Assembly: GCF_016811235.1 (NCBI RefSeq) | Contig: NZ_JAFBID010000027.1 | Coordinates: forward strand, 1 to 64,000 | DNA from: Microvirga arabica | Lineage (GTDB): Bacteria > Pseudomonadota > Alphaproteobacteria > Rhizobiales > Beijerinckiaceae | Length of the DNA: 64,000 nucleotides | Direction: 5' to 3' | Program-made: the position numbers and the translations under genes | Shown: positions 63,309 to 64,000 of the stretch, piece after piece | How the letters are laid out: the number at the start of each line of letters is the position of its first letter | Numbering within the stretch: the stretch's first letter is position 1 | The notes under the pieces: model-generated | Seen by the model: only the letters and a program-made list of their open reading frames with translations | Databases searched by the model: none | Told to the model about the DNA's origin: nothing

Positions 63309-63686
63309 ATGATGGATCCGTTCGTTTCAGCGTTGGAAGAACTCGCGGAAGCGCTGCTCGCAGGAGAGGATCCGGAAAGCGCCTTGCAGGATATCGCCCA
63401 GGAACATGACCTTCCTGCCCCGGCTCTGCGCAACCGCGCCCTTCGGGCACTGGGCCCGCTTGAGACCTACAATAAGCGACAGGCGGAGTTGAAGAAGGAA
63501 CGCGACCAGACCGCCCGCCGCCGCGACCCGGTTTTTGCCGGGGCATCGTTTCTGGCTGCGGTCGCGAGCCTCAACCCCAGGCTCAGTGCCGAGGACAGAC
63601 AGGCCGAGATCGAGCGCCTCGCGGCCGAGTACGACGTCGATCCTGCCGCGCACAAGGAAGCCATCGAGCGGCTGCGCAGGCGCTGA
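63309..63686 (+). CDS. Conserved small helical protein of unknown function
   Basis: 125 residues, mostly helical and charged; no domain recognised. It starts MMDPFVSALEELAEALLAGE and has a polar central helix (ETYNKRQAELKKERDQTARR) and a weakly hydrophobic segment (PVFAGASFLAAVASL). AAGGGG lies just before the paired ATGs at 63309 and 63312. It is transcribed divergently from the oligopeptidase (142-base gap) and converges on the last gene. No function assigned. Confidence 0.66.
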   Translation: MMDPFVSALEELAEALLAGEDPESALQDIAQEHDLPAPALRNRALRALGPLETYNKRQAELKKERDQTARRRDPVFAGASFLAAVASLNPRLSAEDRQAEIERLAAEYDVDPAAHKEAIERLRRR

Positions 63687-63702
63687 GACGCGACGGATAG
63701 GA

Positions 63703-64000
63703 TCAGGTACGCAGATAGTTGAGGCAGCCTGCAGGAAGTCCGGCTCCGGTGACCAGAATCGCGCCGTGCCGAAACAGCCTCCACGCCGATTGCCCGCCAG
63801 CGAGTCGGGCGACGGCGAGATCCCCGCTGCCGTCCATCCAGACCAGCTTCGCGTCGACCGATGCGAGGGATCTGATCACATGCTCCTGCCCTGTGCCCGG
63901 GGGGAACATCACCGTGGTGAATTCATTGCCACGCAGAGGCCAGATTCCTAAAGCTCCTGCTCCGACAACCATGAGGGTGACCAATGTTCGGGTCGGAGCG
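63703..64000 (-). CDS. Conserved hypothetical membrane-anchored protein (5' end outside window)
   Basis: The minus-strand frame ends with TAG-type stop at 63703-63705 and remains open to the right edge, so the true start may lie beyond base 64000. The visible N-terminal part (VTLMVVGAGALGIWPLRGNE) looks like one membrane helix; the rest (FPPGTGQEHVIRSLASVDAK and RHGAILVTGAGLPAGCLNY) would face the periplasm. I recall small proteins of this build in related alphaproteobacteria but cannot name a function. Confidence 0.6.
   Translation of the reverse strand, partial: APTRTLVTLMVVGAGALGIWPLRGNEFTTVMFPPGTGQEHVIRSLASVDAKLVWMDGSGDLAVARLAGGQSAWRLFRHGAILVTGAGLPAGCLNYLRT

Noticed and set aside
1-64000. 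tRNA genes, rRNA genes, CRISPR arrays, prophage or integrase genes
   Set aside because: Looked for in all intergenic stretches; none seen by eye. A tRNAscan/Infernal run would be needed to exclude small RNAs.

Overview
The window looks like a chromosomal segment of a GC-rich alphaproteobacterium of the Hyphomicrobiales (Rhizobiales). The family mix suggests Methylobacteriaceae or Microvirga-like organisms: IalB-type protein, HspQ, a divergent sdhE-mfd / recG locus, a glmU-glmS pair on one strand, overlapping opgG-opgH, a SUV3-type helicase and a DUF1127 protein. The placement is inferred from gene content and protein style; no search was run. There are no rRNA or tRNA genes, no CRISPR array and no intact mobile element. 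One decayed IS701-type transposase tail lies near the left edge.

Layout. 1-962: partial gene end, IS remnant and non-coding DNA. 963-2923: rimO and a nicotinamidase. 3032-7745 (minus): four-gene BMP-family ABC importer of the purine-nucleoside type, closed by a strong terminator. 7950-14073: UbiH-type monooxygenase, AEC carrier, hspQ, IalB protein, YejA-like peptide-binding protein and a small degenerate receiver protein. 14070-21146: serine hydrolase, mfd and sdhE on minus; recG on plus. 21299-28536: glmS and glmU (UDP-GlcNAc supply) and opgG-opgH (periplasmic glucans). 28554-34853: LysR regulator, DUF1127, Na/Pi cotransporter with PhoU-like tail, a small RpoA-CTD-like protein preceded by 15-bp tandem repeats, and a secreted RTX protein with an apparent CBM2-like domain. 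34944-39264 (minus): three overlapping signalling genes (multi-PAS kinase, CheY-like regulator, receiver-HWE/HisKA_2 kinase). 39487-43794: a PGM1-like ATP-grasp ligase, purT, a small conserved protein and an EamA transporter.

The most distinctive region is 43924-47723: a type III polyketide synthase followed by a methyltransferase, a geranylgeranyl-reductase-like flavoprotein and a tocopherol-methyltransferase-like enzyme. The last three junctions or start/stop pairs are tightly coupled (8 nt gap, then two 4-nt overlaps). This resembles phenolic-lipid / alkylquinone pathways in logic, but the product is unknown. It is the best candidate for an undescribed system.

47740-57129 is a purine-flavoured accessory block: ankyrin protein, nucleoside hydrolase, divergent adenine-deaminase-like enzyme with altered motifs, and a six-gene minus-strand operon (phosphoribosyltransferase, PotD/B/C/A-like importer, MtaD/SsnA-like amidohydrolase). 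The right end holds an M20D amidohydrolase, a SUV3-like helicase, an S9 oligopeptidase and two small conserved proteins, the last cut by the window edge. Two copies of a palindromic intergenic repeat family (18540-18638, 21159-21285) bracket the sdhE-recG region.
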